Source: Colius striatus (Eukaryota; Chordata; Aves; Coliiformes; Coliidae). From it: a stretch of 64,000 bases of DNA. The notes under the pieces were generated by a model, which saw only the letters and a list, made by a program, of their open reading frames with translations, was not told where the DNA came from and searched no databases. The position numbers were made by a program, and so were the translations under genes. Positions within the stretch are counted from its first letter, which is position 1; the number at the start of each line of letters is the position of its first letter. This document shows positions 21,614 to 36,600 of the stretch, piece by piece. The stretch lies in contig NC_084774.1 in assembly GCF_028858725.1 (NCBI RefSeq), positions 10,452,001 through 10,516,000 on the forward strand, given 5' to 3'.

Positions 21614-24600
21614 CTAAACATGGAGGGGAAAAAAGATGACATGAATTCAATCTAGCCTGAATGGGTGCACCTTGGATTTCTCAGGGTAGCTTTGGCATTG
21701 CTGGGATTCCCTCAGCTGTTTCGTATCGCGCTTTGGGTGCTGAATGCAGCTGCTTTGACTTTTGCTGGCCACCCTGGGACTGGATTCCAGCTCAGGACTG
21801 CCTCAACTTTGTGGATGACCCCCATGGATAAGAGTTATTTTACATTGTCCCTGAATAGTTTGCTCAAGGGAGGTCCTGAGTGTGGGAGCTCACAATTATC
21901 CATCCCTCTCTCCTTGCCACCAGCCTGCTGCCTTCAGCTGCCTCAACTCCATCCACCTCCTGGAGTCTAGATGTAATCAAGATTCTGAGGAAGGGAAGGG
22001 GACTAGAGGTAAGGATAATACAGAACAGTTCCTTAATATTATAGATAAGAGCTTTCTAATTGCAATTGCTCATGATAAAATACAGAGTTTGTTTGTTGGC
22101 CAATAGACTTTCTGCTTGGGGTGGACTGGAGCTAGTTCTTTTCCTTTCTTTCCTCCTTTAGATAAGACAAATAATTCCCAAACCAGCAGTTTCTGTAACA
22201 GCAAGCTGCTGCAGCTTCCCAGAGACTGTGCAATAGGATTCTGTCCCCCTGAGGTGCTCTATACACCTGCATTTCTGTCTTGATGATAGACAGAGGGTGC
22301 TTGATTCTTTACATTCATGTAAGTGGTGAATTGCATCTGTTGTTGATCTCTTTAGGTTTCCCTTCTAGGACAAATGCTCTCAATATCTAATATGCAAAGC
22401 ACAGCCTCTATGGGCATGCTTTGGCAAGGAAAATATTCATGGATTAATGCATTTACCTAAGACAACTGGGTATACATATTGTGCTTTTATGTAATTGTAT
22501 GGATGCAGAGCCTGCTTTTGGTGCCTGTAGCTTATTCATGGCACAGATGTAATCCCAATCAGAAAAGCTCCTTTAAGAGGTGAGAAAAAGAGGATGTTGT
22601 TCTGAGTTTCTAATAGATATTAATTTGCAAAAGTTAATCTTTGAATCTTTTGATAAAGGATTCAAGACCTCAGGAACTGGGATCATAGGCAGGTGCCAGA
22701 GCAATAACAGCACTGTCACTCAGAATCCTGCTGGGAAGTTATATTTGTTTCTGGTAAAATTAAATATTATCTCTAGTTTTTCTTGCTTGATCCAGAAACA
22801 TCAACTGAAGTCCAGGCTCCAGCATTCTTTAAGCAGAGCATCACTAAGACACTTGTCCATCAGGACACAGGCAGCAGGCATGATCCTTTAGCCTTCAGCT
22901 GGAGTCAGAGCCTCCCCACCTTTGACTGAACTGATACAGTACTCCATTAACCAGTTAGGTCCAGCATATGAAGCACCACTGAAAAACACCCCCTTCTGGC
23001 AGCATCAGCCACGTGGGTGTAGTTAAGAAGGATTCTGACTTGATGATCTATAAAAGCTCCTGATCTGTCACAGCCATTAGCAGAGGAAACCAAGAACAAG
23101 TGCAGAGCCTGTGTGTCCCAGCAGCCTTTTCTCAAAGCCAGTTGCCAGAGCATTGCAGAGTGGTGTGAAGAGGGGCTGTGCTAATGAAGTTCTGCTGTAC
23201 CACCAGCAAAACAGCTCTACTGTCACCATTAGTAGGACAAACTGATTATTATGTACTGCCAATGATATGCAGAGCTGTCCCTCTTAAAGCCTTTCTTTCA
23301 GTCCTGAGTTATTAAACTGTTTGCACAGCCTTACCTTGAAGTCCTTGATCACCATCAGGCCCATCAATACCTTGACCGACAGGTCCTTTATCTCCCTTTT
23401 CACCAGTGTCACCTTTAATCATAAAGAGACAAATTCAACAATGAGTTGGGTACTGCAGCTGGACCCAGGGACAGGGGAAAGACTAAGAGAACCTCAGAAT
23501 CCTCAGGACATCACATTGCTTACACTGCACCCCTAAAGATGCAGAACTGCCCTCTGGAACAGCAGCTCCTGCCCAAGGCCTGATCTTTTGATCGTCTCCT
23601 CCCCCACTGCTGAAATGAGTTGGCAATTTATTTTCAGAGGGCACAACATTGAAGCAGGTTGGTTTAAGTCTCACCTCTGGGACCAGGATCACCAAGGTCT
23701 CCTGTTGGCCCTCTGTAGCCAGGGGGACCACGAGGCCCAGGATGCCCGATGCTTCCCGGGGCTCCAGGAGGACCTGGGGGTCCAGCTGGGCCGGGCCGAC
23801 CCGTCATTCCTGGAGACAAGGGCTTCCTCAGGTTAGCAGCCAGCTGTGCAATCTGATCTGAAAAGGACAATTAACAACTGCATGTCCACCATCTTCCCTC
23901 TTGGAGTGGCTGTTTGTTTGTCATCAGTGCCATCAGTGTCCCTAGTTGAGTGAGCAGCTGAACATGGAGAGCTGCAGGCACGGGCAGATCCTCGTCACCT
24001 TGTCACTCCTACGCACTTGCTGCTTCTGGGAGAAGGAAACATTGGATCTGTCCCCCCAGCTCATCTCTGGCTTTAAAAAAATGTTTTAACATCTCCAGAG
24101 GGAGATTCTGGTCAGAGATGTGCAGGTTTTAAAGCCAGGGATAGCTCCTCTTTCCAAACCACTTCAAAGGAATATTCTAGATAGTGGAATCATTAAAGTG
24201 AGTTTTGTGAAAGGAGCTTTCAGAGTTTCCCTTCATCCCCAATGGCAAATGTAACCTCTGAATGCAGAGCAGGGGCTGCAAAGACAGATGTTTTGCTCTG
24301 GAGGGGAGAGGAGGTGGGAGCTGAAGTTTAGGGGGACAGAGTGACACGAGCCATTGTGATACTTGTGTCAAAGCTGCTTCCAGCACATGTTGCATGTTGC
24401 CGTGATGAATCATTTCAAAATACCAAGTGTAGAGAAATGAAAGACATCCCAGACACCAAGGTGACCTCCTCAATCATTCCCTTATGTTAAAGGTCAGCAT
24501 CTGTTTTTCTTATTAGGACACAAACCCAACAAGTGTCATGTTCAGGATCTATTAACCTTCAGCTAAGTATGATAATCCAAGTCATGTTTCTGTCAATAAT

Positions 24601-27600
24601 ACTCACCATTTATCATTTCCCCACAGAGTTCTCTTATGTGTTGCTCACTGGCCTCTTTGCCCTGCAAGGAACAGGAGAGTCTGTCCTTAAACCACGTTAT
24701 CAACAGTTACCCCCAACAGAAGCTTTAGGACTCAAAACACACTTCCAGCAGCTCACTGAGGAGCGCAGGGTCCCACATGAAGAGGAATGGGGTTCTTCCC
24801 CCTCTTCAAAAGATGCCAGCTTCAGTTCAGCAGCTCTGTTCTACTGATGGCAGAGATTCATTTTACTGTTAGTTCCCAATAAGCCTGGAGTTTCTTTGGC
24901 CTTTCTTGAATGATGAAACCCAAGCTCTGGACCAAGCCCGAGGTCTAACTTTTGAAGTGGTGAGTAGGAGTTGTGTTTTTAAATGAACAACTTCTAAATC
25001 AGTTTTGTAACAAGAACAGTGACCTACAGCCCGTTCCAAAGGACACAGATCACTGTTTGTTATTGTCAGAGGAGTCCTCCAAGGCACCCACTCTGGGACA
25101 CTTGACCTCTGAAGCCTGCAGGCTGTTTTTGCAGTGATAAACCCTTGATGCAAGGCTGTTAGCCCTGTCAGGACCTGCACAGTCACCTGCTTTGGCCTGC
25201 TCAAAGGCAGGGCTTCATATTTTGAATATTTATCCAAAATCCACCACCCCTTCAGTCCCCTCAGAGCCCTGTAACCGTGCCCAGCAGCAGCTGACACTCA
25301 CCGGAGGCCCCGGTTTCCCCGTGATGCCAGGGATACCTCGTTCCCCCTGATGGCCCATGGGCCCTGGATGCCCTGGGATCCCTGGTACTCCAGCTGTCCC
25401 ATTGGGTCCTTGGGCACCTTTGGGACCGAGTTTTCCTCTTTTTCCTGGCTGTAATGAAGAAGAAAATACTCAAGACTTTAAAGACGTGGTCCGTTCTTTT
25501 CTCAGGGTTAGTTAAAGGCCCTGGGGAGGCTGCACCTCGAGTTCTGCGGTCAGTGATGGGCCCCTCACTGCCAGAGGGACACTGAGGGGCTGGACAGTGT
25601 CAAAAAAAGGGCAATGAAGCTGGGGAAGGGTCTGGAGAATGAGTCTGGTGGGAAACAGCTGAGGACACTGGGGTTGTTCAGCCTGGAGAAGAGAAGGCTG
25701 AGGGGAGACAGGAGCACTCTGCAGCTCCCTGACAGGAGGCTGCAGGGAGCTGGGGGTCAGGCTCTGCTCCTCAGTAGCAAGTGACAGGACGAGAGGAAAC
25801 AGCCTCAAGTTGCCCCAGGGGAGGTTGAGGTTGGAGCTGAGCCAGAGCTGTTTCCCTGAGAGGGGTGTCAGCCCCTGTGCCAGGCTGCCCAGGGAGCTGG
25901 GGCAGTGCCCAGCCCTGGAGGGATCCCAAAGCCGTGGAGCTGAGGTGCTGAGGGCTGTGGGTCAGTGCTGGGCTGGGCAGGGTGAGGGCAGGGGTTGAAC
26001 TTGGTGATCTTAAAGGTCTTTTCAAACCAAAATGGTTCTGTGAGTCTGACTCCAGGTTTCCCTAACTGACGTGGCTGACAGGGCACTTGCTGCACAAGGG
26101 TTATCAATCACATCTGAACATTCTGAATGCCAGGAAAAAATGTCATTGTCATAGATTTTATAGTACAACCATGAGGAAAACATGCTTCTAGGAGATGATG
26201 CCAGAGCATTGTTCATGGAGATAAATCATCAAAAGACATGATAAGCACATTTCACTCCCAAACCTTTCAGGGCATGAGCCTGCAGTGCCTGACACATACC
26301 TCTCCTTTTTGGCCAGGGGGACCAAAGGGACCCTGTTAACAAGAAAAAGCAAATAAGAAAGAACAATCCATTCAGGAAATGCACATCTAACCCCAAATCT
26401 CCCAAGCTCCAGGAAGCCACGAGGACACAGACACAACCCCTAATGGGCTTCTCTAGAAAAGGGGTCAGGAAGGAGAACAGGATGCTGGAGCTCAGCTTCA
26501 GCCCTGGCACAATAGGGAGAGGACTCTGATGCTGAGACTTGCCCTGGGTACTGGCAACCTGGCTGCTGCTGGGCCCTTAGACACATCTGTTATTTGAGGA
26601 GTCAATTCTACTGAATATAAGGACACTTACCAGTTCTCCTTTGTCCCCTGGGAGGCCATCTGCTCCAGCAATGCCCTGAAAATGAGATGCCAGAATTAAC
26701 ATTGCACCTATTTGTGCACAAGGATTATCTACAATAGGCTCACTCAGACTTGGATAGTCCCATCTCCTAAGGGAGGTGAGGCCACTTAGCAACTTCTACA
26801 GCTGCTCCAGCAAGAGGAAGTTGTGTTTTCTCAAAGCTGAACTCTACAGTAGCTGACAATGGCACTCGTGTTGCAAAGCAGCTTGCACAAGGACCAGGTG
26901 CCCTTTGCAACAAGCTGGTCCTTGCATGAAAGGCTGAATTCACACAGATCTCTGACAGCCTTGGCGGGGCAGCTATGAAACACATCCACAGGCTGGCACT
27001 GGAATTCCTCCTACAGAGGATCTCAATTCCAGGTCCTACAGGCTCTGGGTCTCACAGAAAAGGTGGATTTGTGATGCTCATGTTCGGTGTAACTGTGTCC
27101 TCTGCCCTCTCTCTGCAGAAAGAGTTGTCTGCAGAACAGCTTCATCCAACCTCTGAACAGAAACGATCCCTCACTTGGTGACAGCCATCCCTCTCCACTC
27201 CTGGGGACTGTAATGTAAGAGTGGCTGAAGCTCTGGTGACATTAATTTTACTGGCCACGACAAGGAGCATCAATTTGCTGATCCTCCCATAAAGCCAAGA
27301 GCAGATGGAGCATCACTGGGGGCAACAGGAACCACCCCCAGCCACGCTCCCCCTGCCCAACGCTCTGCAGCAGAGAAGGTTTATTACCTAGCAATTAGAG
27401 CAGGTAATGAGCCTTGTTACAGTGACTCTGTGGCTCTAGAGAGCAAGTTATTTCAAGACAAATGGAGATTAGGTTGGTCTTTCCCTTAGCAACAAAACAG
27501 AGACCACACTGACACCAGTAAACAAACCAGCACTGGTTTTCTGCAAAGACACAGGCGTGTGTTAATGACAGTCACTTAGCTGATGAGAACTGGCTCAAAA

Positions 27601-30600
27601 GCTCATTGCTGAGATTAATTCAACTATAGCAGTTAAGCAGCAAAAAGGAAAAGATTAAATGAGTGAGGCAAGCTTTGAGACTAGGATGAATCCTCTCCAT
27701 CAGGCACTTGAGGCTCAGCGAAGAGCTGCACCTCGAAACTGGACTGGGGAGGAACACGACGTGAGGAGCAAGTACACGGCTGCCTCGTGGCTACCAGACA
27801 CAAAGCAAGAGCCTGGCAGTTGTGTCACAGCATTGTCATGCATCTCCATTACAGCAGACTACATCTTTTTAAGCAACCCAGGAAAAAAGGGGACCAAAGA
27901 GGATTTAGTTGGTGCCTGCTCCTGAGTATTTTCATTTGAGGGAGGAAAAGCAGTTTGTGCTGTGAAAGGCTGTGCCTGAGGTATGCTTGAAATGCCTCTG
28001 CTGACTACAGCATGAAAGTTATCACTTACCTGGTTACCTTTGGGACCAGGAACACCAGTAGGACCCTGGGAATAAATAGAAGAGAGAAAGGAAATGAGCT
28101 CCAACTGTTTTCTTCCTGCGAATTCCTGGTGCGGTCAGACTCAGCAAGGGGCTGGGAATTAGTCTCCCAACTGCCAAGTAGGAGGGTCCAAATCTCCTTC
28201 ATATTACTTAGAAATAAGAGACCTGAAGCATCCTTGCTAGCTTTGTAGTACTCTCTGCAGTAACCAGTTTGTGTGGTAGGGCAGTTTCTCAGACCTCTTG
28301 CCATGTCATTTCATAACCAAACCAGCAAGTTCACAAACTCAAGGGCAAGGTGCAGGATGAGACTGGTGGGTGACTGATCTCTGCCTTTCACACCTGAAGA
28401 TGTGAGAAGGAGGTTGAATTTATGCACAGTATGAAATGGATAAGGACAAAGGCAAAAAGTCAGGGGGTTTTCTCCAGGCTTTATCAGATTGTCACTTTTC
28501 CTGGGGATTTGCTTGGGTGCTCCTGACTGAGTCACAGAACAACAGTCACAGCAATAAAATACATTTAGTTGATGAACTGATTACCAACTTGAGAAATCCT
28601 TCCAACTTTATCTACCTGGATTCCACATGAGGCATTTTCAGCCCTGTTAATGACTTCAGCTCCATACAACTGAGCCAACAAGGACGTCAGGAAAACCTTG
28701 GATTTCTCATTCTATTGCAAAATCTACATGGGAAATTCAAGCATTTCACCCTTGAGAGAGGATTTCTACAGCACATTCATCAAGCTGGCATCTGCAAATG
28801 GATGTTGTTTTAATAACTAGATCTGGCAATGGCTCAGCAGAACAGGAACTTTGAAGAGAACAATCACATCTAACAAGGGCAGGTCACTTCGCTCAAGTCA
28901 AGCACTGAGTTAAAAGAGAGGAGGGGATTTCTATTAAATAAGAAATAATCCTCAGCAAAACAGACTATGGAGTGTGGAAAGGCAAGAATGGCTGCAGCTA
29001 TTTATAACTCCCAGTTTATGTTTGCTGATGGCAAATCATTTAGATTTATACCTCTAACTTCACACAGTCTCAGGGCTTCATGAAAGTTTATGGCACTAGC
29101 ACCCAGCTTATTCACCAAAGATCATGTCCCTTAAAGAAAAGCTTAGTCCAAAACATTTGGATTCAAAACTGTAAATTACACCAGGAGTAATTCCTAGCAG
29201 CAGCAGCAAGTGACAGGCCTTTGGGACATCAGCTCCATGTCCCCACATCTGTGTCACCCTATCAGTTACACATTTTTTGGCCAAGCTTCAACTGGTGTAT
29301 GGAGCTGAGAGACAGACGTTGCTCCAGGTGGCTGCTGGCATCCAGAATCCTCAGGAATTTCATCATAATCAAAATCCTTAGGAAAAAGTATTTGCTCATT
29401 GCTACCTCAGTCAGCAATAGCAGCCAAATCCTTCCCCTGCCCACCAGCCCACCCCAACAACGTGGCTTATACATCACCTCAATGCTGATTTGGATCTTAT
29501 AGTCAAATGCACTAAACCTCTTCCATTTTCTGAGGCCAGCACTTAGAGCTGTGCTCCTTTCTAACCACAGTCAGGTCAAGGGGTGTGAAAAGCCTATCAG
29601 TACCTGTTAGCTCAGGCTCACGGGAATGGTTTTATTTTTCCAAAGGGAAGCACAGAGTCACAGCTGATGTCTGGAAGGTGTGATGGCAGCCGGGACACTG
29701 TAATTGAATGGATCCTGTACTCACACTCTCTTTGCCCATGTTAGGACCCGCAGGCTGGGCTGGCAGCAAAGCAAACCCAGGGCAGTGTCTGCCAAGCTCT
29801 TTGTCCACCCCTCTGTAGGTGCCATCACCCACCATGGCAAAGGCTGTTTGTTTAAGCTGAAGACATAGTGTGAGGTTTTAGAGTCCTCCCAGCCCAGATC
29901 TTGTGCCCAGTGGTACAGTCGGCAGTGCTGATGGCTGGGAGGAGACCTGTGGTGGGCACATGTGGCTGTCCCCAGCCTCAGTGGCACTGGCTGGGCAGAT
30001 GGAAGTTCCTCTGTACCAGTTGCATACCTGGAGGTGGAAAGTCTCCAGCTTTATCTAAACCTGCTACAAGGAGCTTTCCTGGACAAAGCTATTAATGAGC
30101 TGGAGTGTAAAGAAACAATCAACAATTAAATCTCAGAGTAACTACACTTCAGAGCCAGAAATAAAACCTACTTTTTTTTTGTCTGGCTTTAAGTGTAATA
30201 TTCTCCCTCTCTCTGGACACCAGGCTGCTCTGCCCAAGGGCCCCTTCCCCTCTGGATGTATGTTTTCACTGCAGTGAAGCCCTGAATGCAGTCAGAACCC
30301 TGCAGCTCCACAATAACTCTCCTGTTCCACGCTCCCAGGCTCACAGTCCCCTAAAGAGGCTTTTTGAAACCTGCCTGGAGCCAGCACAGAAGGGCCATTG
30401 TGAAACCCTCATGGTGCTGCTGTGATTGCTTACACAGAAACTTCACCTTAAAGCTGGAGTCCAGGGAGGCAGTGAACACACTGCCACTGTTCTCCTGCAC
30501 ACCCCTAACAAAGGCTGTTCACTTTGCCCTGTTGGCTTCTTTTAAATGAGAATGACTTCATTTAAACAAAAAGCCACCTTGACTGTGAGGTGTGAGGCCC

Positions 30601-33600
30601 AGGTGTGTTGCTGTTCAGAAAGAAAATCACTGAGAAAACTGTAACTGAAACCAATCCAGAAAAACCTACTCATGCATCTGAGTAGCAAAAAGCATCAGCC
30701 AGCTCTCCTGTGCTGACAGGGAGCAAGGCTTTGGAGAAACCAGCACAGAGAGCAGGGGAAAAAACCCAAACAATCCTCCATTCTGGCTAGGATAGGATCC
30801 AAAAGTCTCTTTTAAATAATCCACCCAGTCTAAAGCAGTGGAAGTTCCTGAACTGAGAGAAGAGCAGAGCAGAAGAGCCAGGAGGTGCTGCTGCCTGCTG
30901 GAGCCTCTGCCTTGGGCACGCAGCAGCCTCAGAGGATGGACAGGGTCACTCCACATACCACCTGCTACCAAGCCTGCTTGTGTTTGCTAGGGTGGCACCA
31001 GCCACACCATGTCTGAGGACCCTGTTATGCTCTAATTGCACATCTCCCTAGCAGGAATTAATTGCAGATGTCTCCTTACCCTGTCACCCAACTCTCCACG
31101 GATTCCAGTTGGGCCGGGAAGGCCGGGTTCACCGCTGGCACCTTTGGCACCCTGTTAGCAAAACAGAGACAAAGAGCTACAGCTCACAGTGCATTACCCT
31201 GCAGCTTACAGGGCAGTCTACACACCTTGACATCTCCAAAGTTCACCAGTCTCTGTAACATGTACAAAGAGGTCCTTTGTGTTAGCTCTGCTCTCTCCTT
31301 CCCACCTCAGGGACCACTTGCACTGGTTGGTACAGCTCCTGCAGCTCCTGCTTGTTTCCCAGCCCAGGTCAGCCACTCTGCCTCATGCCCCAGGCCTGGG
31401 GCTTTCCCTAACACAATCCCATCTGCCCAAGTGATGCTCCTGGAAGGCAGCACCATACACTGGCTTTCAGCCACGTTCACTGGGGAGTGGAGTGGTTGTG
31501 GACACTTGCCCTTGAGAAGCGGGGAAGAAATACAAGAGTCTCCAGGGAAGAAGGGAGGAGGAGTTCCCTGAAGACATACAGGCAAACAAATACTAAATAT
31601 AAAGTATTCTTATGGTGCTCTTTCAGCTGTACTGTGTTGAGGTGTCAAACTGGTTCTGGCAAGCAGAAAGACATCTCTCCCTGTCACTTGTTGCTGTTGT
31701 GCAGTTGTCTTGTAGAAAACAGTGGCCTGGCAAAACACAGTGCACATCACATCACCCTGTCAGCATACTGACCTGGAAACCTCTGACACCAGGGGCTCCT
31801 ATTGGGCCTTGAAGACCAAGTGGTCCCTGAAAAGAGAAAAGCAAGCTTTGGTAAGGAGAGACTCCAGAGCCAGGCAAGTCATTGTGTAATAAATTGGCTC
31901 ACTCCTAACAGAGAAAGGGTCTGCAGTTCTGCCCTGCAGCACACTCTGCACACTGGCACAGCTGGTGAGCCACTGAGAAGTGGTGTTTGGTCTTTCCTGA
32001 GCTTTGCTAATATTAACAGAATGCTTATTTGTATATATTAATGCTTGAGAACAAATCATGCAGGGAAGATCAACAGCAAAAAGTGATACAGCATAGGACA
32101 ATACACATGAAAGGGGATCTGCTACAGCAATATTGTGCTTTTAATTGATCCAGTTCTGCAAGAAGCTGCTGTAGAACATGTGCTGCACACACTTGGGAAT
32201 GAAAAATGGCAATTGCATCTATCTGCTTGGATGTACTTGTTAGCAGCAGGGTCTGCTGCTGCTAGTGCAGATGCTTTGCAGAGCAGAACAACAGGCAGAA
32301 CACAAAAGGTACCATTAAGAGTCTCTGTTGCTTTCTACTGATAAAAACCACATCTATGATAAAAATTCTGGGTGAAAAAACCCCAGCTCTGAGTCATTTA
32401 GGCATCAAAATCTGGTTTTGTAGTGTCTTTTGGAAATAGATGCCTCAGGTAAACTCATGTCACAAGGTGGGACTTCAGCTTTGTCTCCTTCCACAGTCAT
32501 CTCAGGGACACAAATGAACTTCAAACCCTCTGCCCTGGGCAGGGGATGGGTCAGCACAGTCTGTGTGTGCCCAAGAACCCATCTGTCTGCTGGATTGCAG
32601 TGCAGCTGTGCCCTGTGTTAAAATCCCATCTGGAGTTGTTCCTGAAGTAATTTATCCCTCATTGTTAGCCCTACAAATTCTCCCTGGTAGCTGAACATCC
32701 ACCTGCCTCTCATCATTTTTTTTCTGTCCCTGAATAGGAAGAAATCCTCATGTGATGTGTGACTCAATGTTTGATCTAAACCAGTCACCCTTGTCCCTGC
32801 CTGGTTCTCCAGCTCAGCCAGTCCCTAACCTGGTGCAGAAACCAGGCTCTGCCCAGAGGAAGGAGGCAATCTGCTGAAATCAAGCAGCAGTATCTTCAGA
32901 AGGCTGGTTTTGTGGTTTCTGTTTTCCAGTCTGTTTTTTCCTTGTCATTCATTGAGGAGCTTTGAGATCTCTAAAGCCAGAGCTCTAGGAAAGCCCCATT
33001 GAGCTGCATCCAAAGGGACTTTGCTGTGCTGGTGCCTTTAACAGTGGAACCCAACAGGCACCAGATGGGAAGAAATCTTTGGAATGCTGTGCTAAATAAA
33101 GTCAAAGCTCGACTCCCCTTGGCTTTTGGCTGTAATAACAGGACACCTTTAGTGGGGACAGCTATTTTGATGAAAAATTGCAGGCCTGAAAGCAAACATT
33201 AGTAATTCAGTTTATTTCTAAGGCTGATTTCTCTCTCCTTGGAAGTTTCAGCTGCTCACAAACGATAAATCATCATCCAGTTCAATTTCTTCCAAGTGGC
33301 ACATACCAGAAATCATGTTAGATTTGCTGTAGGCTTCTGGATTTCAAAATGAGATTAAGAGGGGAGGGAGAGGAGAGGAGAGGAGAGGAGAGGAGAGGAG
33401 AGGAGAGGAGAGGAGAGGAGAGGAGAGGAGAGGAGAGGAGAGGAGAGGAGAGGAGAGGAGAGGAGAGGAGAGGAGAGGAGAGGAGAGGAGCCCAACAAAA
33501 CCACTGGAAGGTCAGGTCCAACCACAATAGTGGCAGCAGCTGGGGAGTGACAAAATAAAAGGTCTCCCAGCATTTTTAGTAGTGTCAACAAAACCAGGTT

Positions 33601-36600
33601 TTATCACCCTGATATCCTTTATTATCATCTCTGTTGTGCAGCAGGAACACTATAAGTAGCCATGCAGTTATTTTCAGGTTTGGATTGCAGCTCCAATTTA
33701 TCTCCTAGCCTCTGAGAAGACACAGGGAATGCAATGCAAGCAGAAGATGCTCCACTGACAACGTCAGTGGTTTCTAATCCACAGGTTTCATGAAGCTGTC
33801 AGTTGACAAAGTGAGAACTGCTTGAGCTGTGTATGGGAGTCTGTTTCCTAAGGGCTCACCTCTGCAAGCTCAGCAAGATCCTGCTGCTATAATACTGAGT
33901 AGGAGAAGGAAATGTATGATCAAAGTCCTCACCTGATAACTGGTGTGGTGTGGGACCATATGGTTGTGAAAGGGAAAAGTGAAAGGGAAGAGATTCCCAA
34001 CTATCTGCCAACTTCCTAATGCATTATAGCCCCTGCCATTCACCATGACAAGGTGGAGAATTCCCAGGCTTGCTGTTGTATGGCTGCAGGTTTTGCAGTT
34101 TTCTACTGCTCCAAAGAAAGCAACAGAAGAAGGGCAAGGATTTCATGATTCCTGTGCTGGTGACAATGTGCACTGCAATAGCTCAATGGGAGTTTTGCTT
34201 CATTAATGACTTGCTTTCAGCACAAGCTGAACTATATTTTTACTGTCTAATGAGGGAATTGCTGACTGTCCAGTCTCTCCTGTCTGACTGTAGCAGCTCC
34301 ACAAACCTCTTGAACAATTTGAGCAGAGAGTGAGAGCAGGATCTGACCCAGTTTGGGGAGTAATTCCTGTGCTGCCAAAACTCCCCAGAGACAATACCAA
34401 GAGAGAATGTGGCCTTTTACTTTAGCCAGAGAGTAATCCCCATGTACTGAACTCTATTTGGATATCTATTTGATTTACAGGCAGCATTGTACTTACAGTT
34501 GCTCCTCTGGGTCCTGGCAGACCTCTCTCCCCAGGAACACCCACATCGCCCTGGCAATGACACCGGAGTCAGCTGTGCCACGTAGGAGCCACAAACCCAT
34601 CCTTCCCAACCCACTGCAGAGCCAGAAATCAATCCCAAATTCCCTGCCCTGCTGCCCCATCCAGCAGCTCACACCACCTGCCTTGGTGGGCTTTGACTTC
34701 TGCCACAGGCTCTGAGGAGCCCATCCAGGCAGCCCCACGCATCCCAGGGCAGCCTGGGAGCCCTCACCACCATGGGCTTCCATGCATGGCACAGCAGCCA
34801 TCACCTTACAGAAAGCTCTGTTTGTGCAGGGCAGCAGCATGCAACTCCAGCTTCACTGCAAAGCCAGAGCTCAAGAGGAATGGAGGTGATGAGGATACGT
34901 ACAGGGATGCCTGGCTCTCCAGAGGGTCCTGCCTCTCCCATCTCCCCAGGACTGCCCTACAGAGGAGAGAGCAAACACTCAGTCAGGACACAGCTTCAGA
35001 GAGTCTTTTCTGTCCAACCCAGAGTAGCAAACAGAGCAGAGTCAAAACCTGGATCAGGAAATAAAACCAGCTTCAAACTGTTGCAGTTTTATGACCAAGA
35101 GGACAAACCCCTCAACAGGAGAGATGTGAAGGAGAGGAGAGCTGCACATCATCCTGCCCTGGGAGGAGGGAGGGCTCCAGCCCCAGGGCAGTGCTGCCAC
35201 ATCCCCCCCAGGGCTGAAGGGCAGCAGTGAGACAGGGATGCTCTTTGGGAGCTGCTGCTCAAGACAGCCCATTGCATTCATTTCTGCACCACCTTGCTGC
35301 AGGGAGAAACCTTCCTGCAGTGTGCTGTGGGAGCTCTGGCAATGGTAAGGAGGGGGAACTGAGAAAGGGAAGGACAGACACCCCAGGGTTTCCAGGACAG
35401 CTTTGTGCTGCTCTGCTCTTCTCTGCCTGAGGCTGAGATTTCTCTCCCAGGTAGGTACAAATCTAAAGCTCTGTGGAAGCTTTTCTCCTGAGATGGGGGA
35501 AAAGCCTGCCAAAGGCAAGAGGAGCAAATCCTGCTGCTGGTTGCAGATGCTCAGCCTTTGGGTTCCCTCCTGGGGCTTGGAAAGAAGGGTGAATCTTTCC
35601 TTCTTTCTGAGGTTTCCTAAACCACTGCTGCCTGTCTCTGCTGTGTCTCCCTGAAACAGCCAGAGCTGGCATTGTCCTTTCAGGGTAAGTCCTCCCAGGG
35701 TTTTCTTGTGGACACCAACCCCCAAAAGCTGAGAAGCCTTGCTGTGACAAGCTTAGTACCTTTTGCACCGGAACCCATCATTAAAGAGATTCACTTACTG
35801 GTTCACCCTTTGAGCCTTTAATACCTGCTCTTCCAGGCAGGCCCTGAAAAGCAATATTAAAGCAATGTTAGAAAAAGCACAGTTATTAGATCTGGTATTC
35901 TGGTCTGATTTGATATACAGGAAGCAATGTCTGCTTGAAGGAATGGAAGATTTACATTTCTGCAGCTTTCACCATGAAAATTATGGCTTCAATTTCCCTC
36001 TTGTTGACTGCACTAACAGCTCCATGTACACTAATCCTTGACAATTAGAGCAAAGAGGAGGAATATACAAATAAAAACCAGCAGCAGCCACATTTTGCAC
36101 AGCAGAAACCTCTCTCAAGGGTGTTCAAAAGATTCTGTAAGACAGGAAGAATGAAATACTTGCTTTAAATAGTTGGAAGACTGGAGAGATGAAACATTTT
36201 GCCAACAGACATAAGTAAGCCAGGAACAGAGCTCAGGCTGTTGTTAAATTATGATCATTTGTATCCCACATCTTACCTCCCTGCATAAGGGATGGAGATC
36301 ATTGGGATGGGAATCAGAAATTCCCTCTCAAGGTCAAACGTTAAGCAGAGCCAGAGTGGCTGACAGCCAGGGTGTTACAGTATTTGGTGCTACTTCAGAG
36401 GTTTTCTGTCCTGTCTTGTCCCCTCTCTGCCTGGTGGGAAAAGTACATTTCCTCTTGGCTTAAGAGGGGCTCCCTGTGAGCTGATGCACAAGCTGGCCCA
36501 GGAAAGATCTCTCCACACAGGCACCCAAAGGTGACAGGTCCTGCTGCCATACTCACGGGCAGTCCGTTGGGTCCCTTCTCTCCAGGAGCACCCACGCGAG

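Noticed and set aside
23335-23412. Gly-X-Gly break (GQGIDG) in COL9A3 exon 31 as a novel defect
   Set aside because: The human chain has a comparable imperfection here (GAGLDG), so it is an inherited natural interruption. The same applies to GKGLPG in exon 7.
25512-26025. Open frames near 25500-26000 as a gene
   Set aside because: The DNA is a CR1 fragment in COL9A3 intron 27; the frames lack a reverse-transcriptase core and are noise.
33318-33591. Open frames coding Leu-Leu-Ser-Ser-Pro or Arg-Gly-Glu repeats
   Set aside because: They are translations of the GGAGA microsatellite within an intron.
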